DNA of 64,000 bases from an uncultured Erythrobacter sp. GTDB lineage: Bacteria > Pseudomonadota > Alphaproteobacteria > Sphingomonadales > Sphingomonadaceae. The notes under the pieces are model-generated. The model searched no databases. It saw only the letters and a program-made list of their open reading frames with translations, and was not told the origin of the DNA. Made by a program: the position numbers and the translations under genes. The DNA lies in assembly GCA_947488085.1 (NCBI GenBank), contig CANKYI010000001.1, positions 2,427,928 through 2,491,927 of the forward strand, given 5' to 3'. Of this stretch, positions 19,962 to 29,368 are shown piece by piece (position 1 is the stretch's first letter; each line of letters opens with the position of its first letter).

Positions 19962-20958
19962 AAACATTCTGGTGACCGGTGGAACTGGCTCGTTTGGACG
20001 GGCCTTTGTTCGGGCTGTTTTGGATAAATATCCAAACGTTGGCCGTCTTGTGATCTATTCGCGCGACGAGCTGAAACAGTACGAGATGAGCCAGGAATTC
20101 TCGCCGCAAGAATACCCTCAGCTGCGCTATTTCATCGGCGATATCCGCGATCAGGACCGGCTGCGCCGCGCTCTGGAAGGCGTCGATATCGTCGTGCATG
20201 CGGCAGCGTTGAAACAGGTGCCGGCGGCGGAGTACAATCCGTTTGAATGCATCAAGACCAACGTGCTGGGCGCGCAAAATGTTATCGAAGCATGCTTTGA
20301 CAACAATGTGTCCAATGTCGTTGCGCTCTCCACGGACAAAGCCGCTGCACCAATCAATCTGTATGGCGCGACAAAGCTGTGCTCTGACAAGATCTTCACC
20401 GCCGCCAACAACATTCGCGGATCGCGCGATCTGCGCCTGTCTGTGGTCCGCTATGGCAACGTCATCGGCAGCCGGGGTTCGGTGGTGCCATTCTTCATCG
20501 CTCAGCGTGAAAGCGGCGTAATCCCGATCACTGACCCGACCATGACGCGGTTCAACATCTCACTCGCCGAGGGTGTAGAGATGGTCCTTTGGGCGCTGGA
20601 AAACGCGCATGGCGGCGAGATTTTCGTGCCCAAGATCCCCAGCTATCGGATCACCGACGTGGCCGAAGCGGTCGCGCCGGAATGCGAACAGAAGATTGTC
20701 GGCATTCGTCCGGGTGAGAAGATCCACGAGGAAATGATCACCTCCAGCGACAGCCTCAATACAATCGATCTCGGCCGCTATTATGCGATCTTGCCCAGCA
20801 CGACCGAGTTTCTTTCAGAGAACTATCTGGAAAAACGCGGCGGGACACGGGTTGAACCGGGCTTTTGCTATGAAAGCGGTTCAAATCCAGACTTCCTGTC
20901 GGTCGAAGAACTGCGCGCATTGATCCGCAAACACGTCGATCCGACGCATGTTGCCTGA
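19948..20958 (+). CDS. pseB: UDP-N-acetylglucosamine 4,6-dehydratase (inverting)
   Basis: A 336-residue short-chain dehydrogenase/reductase catalysing C6 dehydration with C5 epimerisation of UDP-GlcNAc, the first step of pseudaminic acid synthesis. The NADP-binding motif is TGGTGSFGRA at residues 10-19. The catalytic Asp-Lys pair of STDKA and the tyrosine of YGATK nine residues after that aspartate match the triad of the characterised PseB enzymes. The start is TTG at 19948, supported by AAAAGGAG at 19931-19938 and by the position of the N-terminal strand. It overlaps the flippase end by 14 bases and its stop shares one base with the pseC start. Confidence 0.95.
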   Translation: MLDNKNILVTGGTGSFGRAFVRAVLDKYPNVGRLVIYSRDELKQYEMSQEFSPQEYPQLRYFIGDIRDQDRLRRALEGVDIVVHAAALKQVPAAEYNPFECIKTNVLGAQNVIEACFDNNVSNVVALSTDKAAAPINLYGATKLCSDKIFTAANNIRGSRDLRLSVVRYGNVIGSRGSVVPFFIAQRESGVIPITDPTMTRFNISLAEGVEMVLWALENAHGGEIFVPKIPSYRITDVAEAVAPECEQKIVGIRPGEKIHEEMITSSDSLNTIDLGRYYAILPSTTEFLSENYLEKRGGTRVEPGFCYESGSNPDFLSVEELRALIRKHVDPTHVA

Positions 20959-22115
20959 TGGCCGGCTACATCCCCTACGGACGCCAGTCGGTAACCGAGG
21001 ATGACATTGCCGCTGTCGTCGAGGTTCTGAAATCTGACTTTTTGACGCAGGGGCCGGTTGTCCCGGCATTCGAAGAAGCGGTCGCCAAGATCAGTGATGC
21101 ACGCTTTGGCGTGGCAGCCAACAGCGCCACCAGCGCACTCCACATGGCCTGTATGGCGCTGGAAGTGGGACCGGGTGATAGCGTCTGGACCAGCCCGCTA
21201 ACCTTCGTCGCAAGCTCAAACGCCGCGCTCTATTGCGGGGCCAGCGTGGACTTCGTCGACGTGGACGAACGCAGCTACAATATGTGCCCTGAGAGGCTGG
21301 CCGGGAAACTCGACCGCGCGGCATCCGAAGGGAGACTGCCCAAAGTCATCATCCCGGTGCATCTGACCGGCCAGTCCTGCGATATGGCCGCAATTCACGC
21401 CGCCGCGAGTAAGTATGGCGTGAGGATCATCGAAGACGCCTCGCACACAATTGGTGGCGCATTCGGGGCGAACCCGGTCGGCCATTGCGAATACAGCGAC
21501 ATCGCCATCTTTAGCTTCCACCCGGTCAAGATCGTGACCACGGGCGAAGGTGGCATGGCGATGACCAACGACCCCGAACTTGCCGAACGCATGCGAGCAG
21601 GGCGCAGCCACGGGATCACCCGCGATCCCGCGTTGCTTGAACGGGTCGATGACGGCGCTTGGTATTACGAGCAGCACAGCCTCGGCTACAATTACCGGAT
21701 GACCGATATCAATGCGGCGCTGGGCTTGAGCCAGATGGACCGCTTGGCCGACTTCATCACCCGCCGTCGCGAAGTCGCCGCGACCTATGACGCGGCCTTT
21801 GCCGATATGCCGGTCATGACACCATGGCAGCATCCCGACGCGGCCTCAGCATGGCATCTCTATGTGATCCGGGTCGATGCGGCGAGGCATCGCGCGGTAT
21901 TTGACCATCTGCGCGCAGTCGGGATTGGCGTGAACCTCCACTACATCCCCATCTATCTGCAACCCTATTATCGCAAGCTGGGCTTTTCCCCCGGATTCTG
22001 CCCCAATGCCGAGGCCTACTATGCCGAGGCGATCAGCATCCCGATGTTCCCGACGATCACCGAAGAGCAACAGCAGACCGTCATTGCCGAGGTCGCAAAG
22101 GTCGTCTGCGCATGA
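20958..22115 (+). CDS. pseC: UDP-4-amino-4,6-dideoxy-N-acetyl-beta-L-altrosamine transaminase
   Basis: A 385-residue PLP-dependent aminotransferase of the DegT/DnrJ/EryC1 family, transferring an amino group from glutamate to the 4-keto product of PseB. The PLP lysine is about K191 in SFHPVKIVTTGEGG, and IEDASHTIGG supplies the PLP-ring contacts. The N-terminal IPYGRQSVTEDDIAAV and the segment VNLHYIPIYLQPYYRKLGF are typical of PseC. It starts in a TGATG overlap with pseB and ends in an ATGA overlap with pseF, indicating tight coupling. Confidence 0.95.
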   Translation: MAGYIPYGRQSVTEDDIAAVVEVLKSDFLTQGPVVPAFEEAVAKISDARFGVAANSATSALHMACMALEVGPGDSVWTSPLTFVASSNAALYCGASVDFVDVDERSYNMCPERLAGKLDRAASEGRLPKVIIPVHLTGQSCDMAAIHAAASKYGVRIIEDASHTIGGAFGANPVGHCEYSDIAIFSFHPVKIVTTGEGGMAMTNDPELAERMRAGRSHGITRDPALLERVDDGAWYYEQHSLGYNYRMTDINAALGLSQMDRLADFITRRREVAATYDAAFADMPVMTPWQHPDAASAWHLYVIRVDAARHRAVFDHLRAVGIGVNLHYIPIYLQPYYRKLGFSPGFCPNAEAYYAEAISIPMFPTITEEQQQTVIAEVAKVVCA

Positions 22116-22801
22116 ACATCGCGATCATCCCGGCTCGTGGGGGCAGTAAACGCATTCCGCGCAAGAATATCCGCGAATTCTGTGGCCGCCCGATGATCGC
22201 ATGGTCGATTGCAGCGGCGCTGGAATCGGGATTGTTCGAACACATTATCGTCTCAACCGATGATGAAGAGATTGCCGAAGTCGCTCGGGCATCGGGTGCG
22301 CAAACCCCCTTCATGCGTCCCGCCGAGTTGTCGGACGATCACACCGGCACAACCGATGTCATCGTCCATGCGCTGTCTTGGGCCTTGGATGCCGGATGGG
22401 AGGTCGAAGCCGCCGCTTGCATCTACGCCACCGCCGCTTTCATTTCCGCCGAAGACCTTTCGGCGGCGCGAGCCAAGCTTTCCGACCAATGCGATTTCGC
22501 ATTTCCGGCGGTCCGATACGGCCATCCGCCCCAACGCGGCTTTACCGATGGCGGCGAGAGTTGCCCTGAATTCACGCAGCCAGAGCACCGCGCCACACGC
22601 ACTCAAGACCTGCCGCCAGTTTTTCACGATTCCGGCCAGTTCTACTGGGGGACCCGCGATGCTTGGCTCGAACGACGCCCGTTTTTCGGCCCCCGCACGC
22701 GCTTTATGGAGCTGCCCGAATGGCGCGCCGTCGATATTGACCGGCCAGAGGATTGGGTAGTGGCCGAGCGATTGTTCGCCGCCACCCGAGGGGATGCATA
22801 G
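22112..22801 (+). CDS. pseF: Pseudaminic acid cytidylyltransferase
   Basis: A 229-residue CMP-sugar synthetase that activates the nonulosonic acid with CTP. The N-terminal PARGGSKRIPRKNI is the nucleotide-binding loop of the CMP-NeuAc synthetase family, followed by IIVSTDDEEIAEVA. The later HDSGQFYWGT segment is the PseF form of the substrate and metal region. It starts four bases inside pseC and its stop shares one base with the GTG of pseG. Gene order B-C-F-G is the common pseudaminic arrangement. Confidence 0.93.
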   Translation: MNIAIIPARGGSKRIPRKNIREFCGRPMIAWSIAAALESGLFEHIIVSTDDEEIAEVARASGAQTPFMRPAELSDDHTGTTDVIVHALSWALDAGWEVEAAACIYATAAFISAEDLSAARAKLSDQCDFAFPAVRYGHPPQRGFTDGGESCPEFTQPEHRATRTQDLPPVFHDSGQFYWGTRDAWLERRPFFGPRTRFMELPEWRAVDIDRPEDWVVAERLFAATRGDA

Positions 22802-23808
22802 TGCACGCCGTGTTCCGGTGCGATGCAACCACCAACATCGGTTTTGGCCATCTTAGCCGCTGCATTGCGCTGGCCGAGGCATTGCGACTGTCCGGCGTCG
22901 AAAGCACTTTTGCCGGGCAATTTGACCATGCCGCCAAAGATCAAATCGCGTCCGCCGGTTTTGCGAGCAAAGCCTTCGCGCAGCCGGTCAATTCCGGGGT
23001 GGCGACGCGCGAATTCGCAAGGTTCGAGGTCGATTTCGTAATAATCGACAGCTACCGCGTAGACGAGCAATACCTCCACAATCTCCAATCCCTGAGCCTT
23101 CGCACTGTCGTCATCGACGATTTCTGCAAGCTATCGGCCTATCCCTGCGACGTCATCCTCAATTTCACATGGGAAGCCCCGAAGCTCGGCTATCCCGAAG
23201 GCCCCACACTGATCCTTGGTCACAACCATTTGCTGACAAGGCGCAAACTGGTCGCACGCCGGGAAACCAGCGTGCAGCGCGCCCGAACCGGGGCAATCCG
23301 CAATCTCCTGATCGCGATTGGCGGTTCTGATCCAAAGGGGTTGGCGCTCCGCCTCACCCGCCTGCTTGGTGAGCAGACCCGCGACCTGTGCGTCCATGCG
23401 ATTGCTCAGCCCAATGCCGATCTGGAAGCTTTATTGGCGCGCTTCGCCACCGGCAGCCAAATCGTCCCACGGCAACCCGACCTTTCCGAACAGCTCATCT
23501 GGGCGGATGCCGCGATCACGGGCGGCGGTCTGATCAAATATGAGAGCGCCTATATGGGTGTCCCCGCCGCTGCGATTGCTCAGAACGAAGGGCAGGACGG
23601 GGAAACCAAGGTGTTTGCAAGCGCAGGGCTTGTCTTCGATCTGGGCCTCGCCGATACAGTCAGCGATGATGATTTGGCGGCGAGATTAAACACTTTCCTT
23701 TCAGACACAGACTTACGTGCGGGTATGGCCAAACAGATGCGCGCAAGCTTTGTCGCCGATCCATCCGCAAATGCGGCCAATGCAATTCTTGAGGCCATGA
23801 GGTGCTAG
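22801..23808 (+). CDS. pseG: UDP-2,4-diacetamido-2,4,6-trideoxy-beta-L-altropyranose hydrolase
   Basis: A 335-residue GT-B fold hydrolase that removes UDP from the PseH product, releasing the 6-deoxy-AltdiNAc precursor of pseudaminic acid. The diagnostic GFGHLSRC is at residues 14-21, and the C-terminal donor-binding half has ITGGGLIKYESAYMGVPAAAIAQNEGQ. The start is GTG at 22801 in a TAGTG overlap with pseF; longer in-frame starts run into pseF. Presence of PseG rather than a NeuC-type epimerase identifies the route as pseudaminic rather than legionaminic. No acetyltransferase domain is fused to it. Confidence 0.93.
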   Translation: MHAVFRCDATTNIGFGHLSRCIALAEALRLSGVESTFAGQFDHAAKDQIASAGFASKAFAQPVNSGVATREFARFEVDFVIIDSYRVDEQYLHNLQSLSLRTVVIDDFCKLSAYPCDVILNFTWEAPKLGYPEGPTLILGHNHLLTRRKLVARRETSVQRARTGAIRNLLIAIGGSDPKGLALRLTRLLGEQTRDLCVHAIAQPNADLEALLARFATGSQIVPRQPDLSEQLIWADAAITGGGLIKYESAYMGVPAAAIAQNEGQDGETKVFASAGLVFDLGLADTVSDDDLAARLNTFLSDTDLRAGMAKQMRASFVADPSANAANAILEAMRC

Positions 23809-24468
23809 ATGAACACTTTCAAAAACGACATCGATGCTCTCGCCAAACATTACGGCGACCTCGTCAACAAACACGGCGATGCAGCCGAAGGCGCGCAATA
23901 TGCCGACCGCGAAACGCAGGAACGCCGGATGGAGGTGCTGTGTGATATCGGCGTGACCAAAGACAGCAAAGTGCTCGATTTCGGTTGCGGAACAGGACAG
24001 ATGCTGAGCCTGCTGCAACGCACGATCGGGTTCGAAGGGGAATATGTCGGCTATGACGTGTCACCCGAAGCGATTGAATTTGCACGCAAAGCCCACCCCA
24101 AAGGGCGCTTTGAAGTGCGCGATATCCTCGAGAATCCGCCAGAAGAAGAATTCGATTTCGTCCTCGTCAGCGGCGTCTTCAACAACGCGATGAGCGACAA
24201 TCGCGGTTTCTTCGAAGCGGCATCGCGGCGCCTGATGCAGCATGCGCGCAAAGGCTATGCGTTCAATATGCTCAGCCGTTTCGTCGATTATTTCGACGAG
24301 GGGCTTTATTACGAAGACCCTCTAAGCGCGTTTCAATTCTGCAAGGAAAACCTCTCGCCGCTGGTGTCGCTGCGGCACGATTATGCAGTGCGGCCTGGTG
24401 CAATCCCGTTCGAGTTTACGATCTATGTCCACACCAGCGATATTGCGCCGCGCGCCCTAAATATCTGA
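23809..24468 (+). CDS. Class I SAM-dependent methyltransferase in the pseudaminic operon
   Basis: A 219-residue Rossmann-fold methyltransferase. Motif I is VLDFGCGTG at residues 55-63, followed by YDVSPEAIEFAR and the motif IV-like FDFVLVSGVFN. The start follows the pseG stop immediately. Its location between pseG and pseI suggests methylation of the nonulosonic acid or of the finished glycan, but the substrate cannot be read from the sequence. A 130-base gap with a hairpin separates it from the next gene. Confidence 0.85.
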   Translation: MNTFKNDIDALAKHYGDLVNKHGDAAEGAQYADRETQERRMEVLCDIGVTKDSKVLDFGCGTGQMLSLLQRTIGFEGEYVGYDVSPEAIEFARKAHPKGRFEVRDILENPPEEEFDFVLVSGVFNNAMSDNRGFFEAASRRLMQHARKGYAFNMLSRFVDYFDEGLYYEDPLSAFQFCKENLSPLVSLRHDYAVRPGAIPFEFTIYVHTSDIAPRALNI

Positions 24469-24519
24469 GCGGGCCAGCGATAGGCCCTGCAATCGGCAAA
24501 TTGTAGTTAACGAATTGTC

Positions 24520-24546
24520 TACCCCTTCCCCGTAGCGGGGTGGGTA
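24520..24546 (+). terminator. GC-rich hairpin inside the glycan operon
   Basis: CCCCG and CGGGG flank a TAG loop at 24528-24540, with an outer ACCC/GGGT pairing around it. There is no T tract, so it is more likely a processing or attenuation element than a full terminator. It sits in the only sizeable gap of the operon. Confidence 0.3.
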
Positions 24547-24598
24547 TGAGCTGCGAATTTGCCCCGTGCTGGACCCTTAACGCGATGGAAATCGGGCA

Positions 24599-25843
24599 AT
24601 GAGGCGCGTTCGCATTGTTGGCGGGGGTCTCACCGGCATCTTGGCCGCGTTTCAGGCGCACCGTTTGGGCGCACGCAATATTGAACTTTACGAGCGTTTG
24701 GATGCACTGGGCGGCGTTGCCTTGCCGCAGGTCCGCGAAGGCAGCGAAATGCGCGAAGGCTGCGTCTATTTCGGGCCCAAAGGTGACCCCATGCGCGCCC
24801 TGCTCGAAGAACACGGCGCGGTCTTCAAGGACGTCGACAATCGCTTTGGATCGGTTAGTCCGGGCAAAGACTGTCTGGTTTACACCGAGGATTTCGGCGG
24901 CCCGGCATTGGAGGCAAGCCAGACAGTTTTGAGCGCGCTTTCGGGCGAAGACCTGCTCAGCCGGCTAGAATGTTACGAAGACGCCTTGGCCTTCCCACTT
25001 GCCAAATATGTCCGCTGGCATGTCGGATGCGCGCCTGCGCAATTGCACGCCAGCGCCGCCATCCCGCTCGCGATCAACCGCGTGTTTCCAACCGGCGTTT
25101 CCTTGGATGCGTTGTCAGCGGCAAAGCAATCTTCTCCATTGGCGAACGACCTGTTCGGGATACCGCGCGCATTGTGGGGCTATTCGAACAATGTTCAGGC
25201 TAGCCTGCCCGTGGGCGGCTTCACCGGCATGTTTGAGCAATGCCGCCGCGCGCTCAACGAACTCGGCGTGCGCGTCTATGATCGCAAACTTGCGACACCG
25301 CGCGCCATGCTGAGTGAGGAAACCGCCGAAGATATCGTGATCTGGGCGGCAAGCCCGATGCCTTTGTTCAAGGCGGTTGGTATCGAAACGCCCAAGGCAC
25401 CAGCGCGGAAGTTTGCGACGCACACATTCGAGGTTGATTGGACGGGGCCGGTCCCGTTTTACGTCCAAAACTTCACCGCGCAGGGCAGCTGTTTCCGAAC
25501 CTATATCTACAAAAGCAATGGCCGCGTCTTGTTGACCGCCGAATGCGTGGCGGAAACCGATGATGCCGCTCTCGTCGAGGAAATTCACACTTTGAATGAC
25601 GGATTTGAGGGCGAATTGTCCATCGGCAAAGAGCTGTTCCGGACGGTAAAGCCGCGCTGGGTGTATCATTCGGTCGATACGATCGATAGACTTGGCGAGT
25701 TGCGCAAAGCCATCGCGGCACAGCGCGGCGACCGCTTTATTCCCGGCGCATGGGAAGCCTATGCCAAGGACGAGAAATTCGCAGAAGTGGAAGCCGATTT
25801 GCAAAGGGCACTGGGCGTCACAATGGTTGCAAAAGCATCATGA
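24599..25843 (+). CDS. FAD/NAD(P)-binding oxidoreductase of the glycan locus
   Basis: A 414-residue protein with an N-terminal FAD-binding fold, RIVGGGLTGILAAFQAHRLG at residues 4-23, followed by YERLDALGG. This arrangement resembles UDP-galactopyranose mutase and amine oxidase-like flavoproteins. The rest, including VRWHVGCAPAQLHASAAIPLAINRVFP and VPFYVQNFTAQGSCFRTYIYKSNGR, matches nothing I can name. The stop overlaps the wbqC start as ATGA. It is probably a sugar-modifying flavoenzyme; its place between pseG and pseI suggests action on the nonulosonic acid or its nucleotide-linked precursor. Confidence 0.7.
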   Translation: MRRVRIVGGGLTGILAAFQAHRLGARNIELYERLDALGGVALPQVREGSEMREGCVYFGPKGDPMRALLEEHGAVFKDVDNRFGSVSPGKDCLVYTEDFGGPALEASQTVLSALSGEDLLSRLECYEDALAFPLAKYVRWHVGCAPAQLHASAAIPLAINRVFPTGVSLDALSAAKQSSPLANDLFGIPRALWGYSNNVQASLPVGGFTGMFEQCRRALNELGVRVYDRKLATPRAMLSEETAEDIVIWAASPMPLFKAVGIETPKAPARKFATHTFEVDWTGPVPFYVQNFTAQGSCFRTYIYKSNGRVLLTAECVAETDDAALVEEIHTLNDGFEGELSIGKELFRTVKPRWVYHSVDTIDRLGELRKAIAAQRGDRFIPGAWEAYAKDEKFAEVEADLQRALGVTMVAKAS

Positions 25844-26586
25844 TTACCGCGATTATGCAGCCCACTTATCTGCCGTGGATCGGATATTTCGACCTGATCG
25901 ATAGCGTGGATCAATTCGTCTTTCTCGACGATGCACAGGTGCTCAAACGCAGCTGGGGTGTACGCAACCGGGTGCTGGGCCAAAATGGTGAAACGTTCCT
26001 CACCGTGCCTCTTACCGGGCACAGCCAGAGCGAAGATTGCACCTTTGTGAGCACCGCCGTCGATGCACACCCGAAATGGCGCAAGACCCATCTCGCGACG
26101 ATCCGCCACGCCTATTCCAAGACCCCACATTTCGCGGAAGTTTTCGCAGAGTTAGAGGCCTTGATGGGCGCAGGGCACGCGACAATCGGCGCGCTCAATC
26201 AAGCGTTTGTCACCGCGACCGCTGAGCGCATGGGGATCACGACACCCTTTGTGCAGTCCTCCCAGCTCGATGGCGTGAGTGGCCGCAAGGACGAATGGCT
26301 CTTGTCCATCTGCCGCGCCATCGGCGCAGACACCTATCTCTCCGCTCAGGGTAGCGCCGCTTATATCGAGAAAGATCATCAGTCCGGCGCTTTCGCAGGA
26401 TCAGGTGTGGAGCTGCGCTATCACAACTTTGCGCATCCCACATACGAGCAATCCAGCGACGAGTTCGTAGGGTATATGAGCATCGTCGATCTGTTGATGC
26501 ATTGCGGATATGCATCCGCGCTAGAAATCATTCGCTCGGGCCGTCAGTCCATGCTCACCAGCGCCGAGCTAAAGGAAGTCGCATGA
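25840..26586 (+). CDS. WbqC family protein
   Basis: A 248-residue protein of the WbqC-like family. The conserved start IMQPTYLPWIGYFDLIDSVDQFVFLDDAQ, followed by SWGVRNRVL, is unmistakable for the family, whose biochemical role is not settled but which recurs in O-antigen and amino-sugar loci. The ATG at 25840 lies in a four-base overlap with the preceding flavoprotein, and the stop overlaps the pseI ATG. It occupies the place in the operon where the PseH N-acetyltransferase would be expected. Confidence 0.88.
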   Translation: MITAIMQPTYLPWIGYFDLIDSVDQFVFLDDAQVLKRSWGVRNRVLGQNGETFLTVPLTGHSQSEDCTFVSTAVDAHPKWRKTHLATIRHAYSKTPHFAEVFAELEALMGAGHATIGALNQAFVTATAERMGITTPFVQSSQLDGVSGRKDEWLLSICRAIGADTYLSAQGSAAYIEKDHQSGAFAGSGVELRYHNFAHPTYEQSSDEFVGYMSIVDLLMHCGYASALEIIRSGRQSMLTSAELKEVA

Positions 26587-27638
26587 CCAACGCCCCCGAA
26601 ATCACCATTGCAGGCAGGCAAATCGGACCGGGTCACGAGCCCTATGTGATCTGCGAATTGTCGGGCAATCACAATGGCAGTCTGGAACGCGCGATCACGC
26701 TGCTCGAGGCGGCTGCTGCGACGGGTGCAGATGCAATCAAGATCCAAAGCTACACCGCCGACACGATCACTATCGATCACGATGGCCCCGACTTCACCGT
26801 CGAAGGTGGCCTTTGGGATGGGCGCACGCTTTACGACCTTTATGGCGAGGCTCAGACGCCGTTTGAATGGCACGAACCCTTGTTCCGCCGCGCGCGCGAA
26901 TTGGGCGTGACCCTGTTTTCTTCACCGTTTGATGAAAGCGCGGTCGACCTGCTCGAAGAACTCGGCGCGCCCGCATACAAAATCGCTTCATTCGAAGCCG
27001 TCGACCTACCCCTCGTAGCCTATTGCGCATCAAAGGGTAAGCCGATGATCATCTCCACTGGCATGGCCAATCTTGATGAGATTGGTGAGGCGGTGAAGAC
27101 GGCGCGCGACAATGGCTGCGAACAATTGGTTCTGCTGCATTGCGTCAGCTCCTATCCTGCCCCCGATGAGCAATCGAATATCCGCACCGTTCCCGACTTG
27201 GCGGAGCGTTTTGGCGTGGTTTCGGGCCTGTCGGATCACACGGGCGGATCGGCGGTTGCGGTCTCTTCAATCGCGCTGGGCGGATGTGTGGTCGAAAAGC
27301 ACTTCACATTGCGCCGCACCGATGGCGGTCCGGATTCCGCATTCAGCCTTGAGCCGGAAGAATTCACCAGCCTGGTTGACGATTGCAAACGCGCTTGGCG
27401 ATCGCTCGGCAAAGCAACGTATGACCTGCAAGGCAGCGAAAGCGCATCGGTCCAGTTTCGCCGTTCACTCTATGTGGTAGGTGACGTGGCGGCGGGCGAT
27501 GTTCTAACGCGCGAGAATGTGCGTTCAATCCGTCCCGGTCAGGGTCTTGCGCCCAAGCACATGCCGGACGTCCTCGGCAAAACAGCAACGCGTGATCTCA
27601 AACGCGGTGAGCCGCTCGATTGGGCCGCGATCAGTTAG
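26583..27638 (+). CDS. pseI: Pseudaminic acid synthase
   Basis: A 351-residue NeuB-family enzyme condensing phosphoenolpyruvate with 6-deoxy-AltdiNAc to make pseudaminic acid. The TIM-barrel part has ICELSGNHNGSLERA near residue 23, LHCVSSYPAP and SGLSDHTGG, which bind the metal, PEP and sugar. The C-terminal SAF (antifreeze-like) domain covers roughly residues 285-345 with RSLYVVGDVAAGDVLTRENVRSIRPG. The start is an ATGA overlap with wbqC. It is the last gene of the operon and ends three bases from a convergent membrane-protein gene. Confidence 0.95.
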   Translation: MTNAPEITIAGRQIGPGHEPYVICELSGNHNGSLERAITLLEAAAATGADAIKIQSYTADTITIDHDGPDFTVEGGLWDGRTLYDLYGEAQTPFEWHEPLFRRARELGVTLFSSPFDESAVDLLEELGAPAYKIASFEAVDLPLVAYCASKGKPMIISTGMANLDEIGEAVKTARDNGCEQLVLLHCVSSYPAPDEQSNIRTVPDLAERFGVVSGLSDHTGGSAVAVSSIALGGCVVEKHFTLRRTDGGPDSAFSLEPEEFTSLVDDCKRAWRSLGKATYDLQGSESASVQFRRSLYVVGDVAAGDVLTRENVRSIRPGQGLAPKHMPDVLGKTATRDLKRGEPLDWAAIS

Positions 27639-27641
27639 AGC

Positions 27642-29195
27642 CTATTGGGTTCGCTTATACACCGTGAAGTCGAGCCATTCGCCTTCATGCTCAAAGACTG
27701 GCTCATAGCCTGCAAGGATAGCGTTGAAACGCTCATCCTCAGCAAACACTTCCTGCCACTTCACTTCGACGAATTGCAGCGGCCAACTGGTGCTTTCATC
27801 AAGGATCAGGAACTCCGGCGGCTTATCCTCCCACAGGCGCAGCATCTCATCATGAAGCATCTGCATCCCCGGATCATCCAGTGTCACTGGCGGCGGAATA
27901 ACGCCTTCATTCTCAGGCCGGTCGAGCGGCTTTAGAGCCGTCGCGACATAGGAATTGTTCATGCTGACGTTCCAGCGCACCGCGCCATTTGCGGCGAGGT
28001 GCTGGTTAAACGGCGATGGGTGCATGGTCAGGACACCGACCTGTTTCCCGTCAATGGGGATTGCAGAGCGATCCATCGCCGCATCCAGTTCAGCCACGGT
28101 CACCTGATAGATGCGCGAATTAACGTATTCGCCCAAAACCGGGCGAGCGATGATAATGGCAAGGCCGACCAGCCAAAGGAGCTTTGTCTGGCGATGGATC
28201 ATCCAAAGCCACGTCACATAGGCCATCGTGATCGGAAACAAATGATGGCTGTACCAACGCGACTGAATCCAAGCCGCAGCGATGGCGGCGATGACCAGCC
28301 CCAGTCCTATTGCAGTCACCCGCACAGGCAATTTGTAGATAAAGCCCAGCATCACGAAGAATAGGGCAAGCGCGCCGTGCAGGCCGGCCTGCTCCAGATT
28401 AATGCGCGTGCTCGTCAGGTTCGCATCAATCGCGCTGACCACGGCGCCCATGATCTCGCGCTGCTCTGGATCAAGGACCAGCCACAACAGCAAGTAAAGC
28501 GCGACCATTGCGCCCGAAATCAGGTTCTCGATGCGGAGCAGGAATAGCGGCTTTCGCTGAACCGCAGCATCGGCAAGCTCAACCAACAACACCACAAGCG
28601 CATAGAGATATTTAAGCAGCAAAGTCGCGCCCATCCACAGGCCGACGACAATGCGCAGGGGCAATCCAATCTTGGTCCCCTCAGGATCCGAAAGGCGCAG
28701 CACCAAATATGGCCACAGGCCCAGAACAACGAGATGCTCCCGCAGACCAAACACGTTCTTATACAGCACCGGCAGCACCACCAGGACCGCTATCGACCCG
28801 ATCAGAAACAGCGGCGACGCCCCAACAGTCACGCGGCGGATATGATAGGCAAGCCCAGTGGAAAACAGCAGCGCGACGCCCGTCATAGCGATGATCGTCA
28901 GGTCCAGCCGCAATCCCGTCAGATCACTCAACCAAGCCGCCAGCGTGAACCAAACTTGCTCTGCCGGCGGGAAATAGAGGCTGTAATCGACAAAACTATC
29001 GCCGAGAGACAAAGCAAGGCGACCCGACAAAGCGGCACCGGCCAAATCCGTGTGGATCGAATAAAACGCGCTGTAAAACAGCTGCAAACAGGCAAGCAGC
29101 ACAAAGGCCACGCCCGCAACGAGCGCCATATTGCCGAAATTGCCCGGCTGACCTGAATTTTTCGGATCGCTGCTCAGGGTCATACCCAAAGACAT
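27642..29195 (-). CDS. Polytopic membrane protein of unknown function next to the glycan locus
   Basis: A 517-residue protein with about ten transmembrane helices over residues 20-370 and a C-terminal soluble domain that contains FLILDESTSWPLQFVEVKW. The first periplasmic loop has FVDYSLYFPPAEQVWFTLAAWLSDL, an arrangement reminiscent of GT-C glycosyltransferases and O-antigen-related membrane proteins. I do not recognise a named family. It is convergent with pseI and preceded by an 87-base gap to the tRNA gene, so it is transcribed on its own. Confidence 0.65.
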   Translation of the reverse strand: MSLGMTLSSDPKNSGQPGNFGNMALVAGVAFVLLACLQLFYSAFYSIHTDLAGAALSGRLALSLGDSFVDYSLYFPPAEQVWFTLAAWLSDLTGLRLDLTIIAMTGVALLFSTGLAYHIRRVTVGASPLFLIGSIAVLVVLPVLYKNVFGLREHLVVLGLWPYLVLRLSDPEGTKIGLPLRIVVGLWMGATLLLKYLYALVVLLVELADAAVQRKPLFLLRIENLISGAMVALYLLLWLVLDPEQREIMGAVVSAIDANLTSTRINLEQAGLHGALALFFVMLGFIYKLPVRVTAIGLGLVIAAIAAAWIQSRWYSHHLFPITMAYVTWLWMIHRQTKLLWLVGLAIIIARPVLGEYVNSRIYQVTVAELDAAMDRSAIPIDGKQVGVLTMHPSPFNQHLAANGAVRWNVSMNNSYVATALKPLDRPENEGVIPPPVTLDDPGMQMLHDEMLRLWEDKPPEFLILDESTSWPLQFVEVKWQEVFAEDERFNAILAGYEPVFEHEGEWLDFTVYKRTQ

Positions 29196-29281
29196 CCTCG
29201 CACAAATTGAAAGTAGGCGCCCTTACATCAACACTCGTTAGAAGGGCGTAAATAGCGCTGATTTTGCAGCGGATTATACAA

Positions 29282-29368
29282 TGGTGCGGGTGGTGGGACT
29301 CGAACCCACACGATCTATAGGATCAGGGGATTTTAAGTCCCCGGCGTCTACCATTCCGCCACACCCGC
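29282..29368 (-). tRNA. tRNA-Leu (UAA)
   Basis: On the minus strand the acceptor arms GCGGGTG and CACCCGC pair and are followed by discriminator A and an encoded CCA at 29282-29284. The anticodon stem GGGGA/TCCCC encloses the loop CTTAAAA, giving anticodon UAA. The T arm has GGGTTCGAGTCCC. A long variable arm (TGATCCTATAGATCG region) marks it as class II. The length including CCA is 87. Confidence 0.97.
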
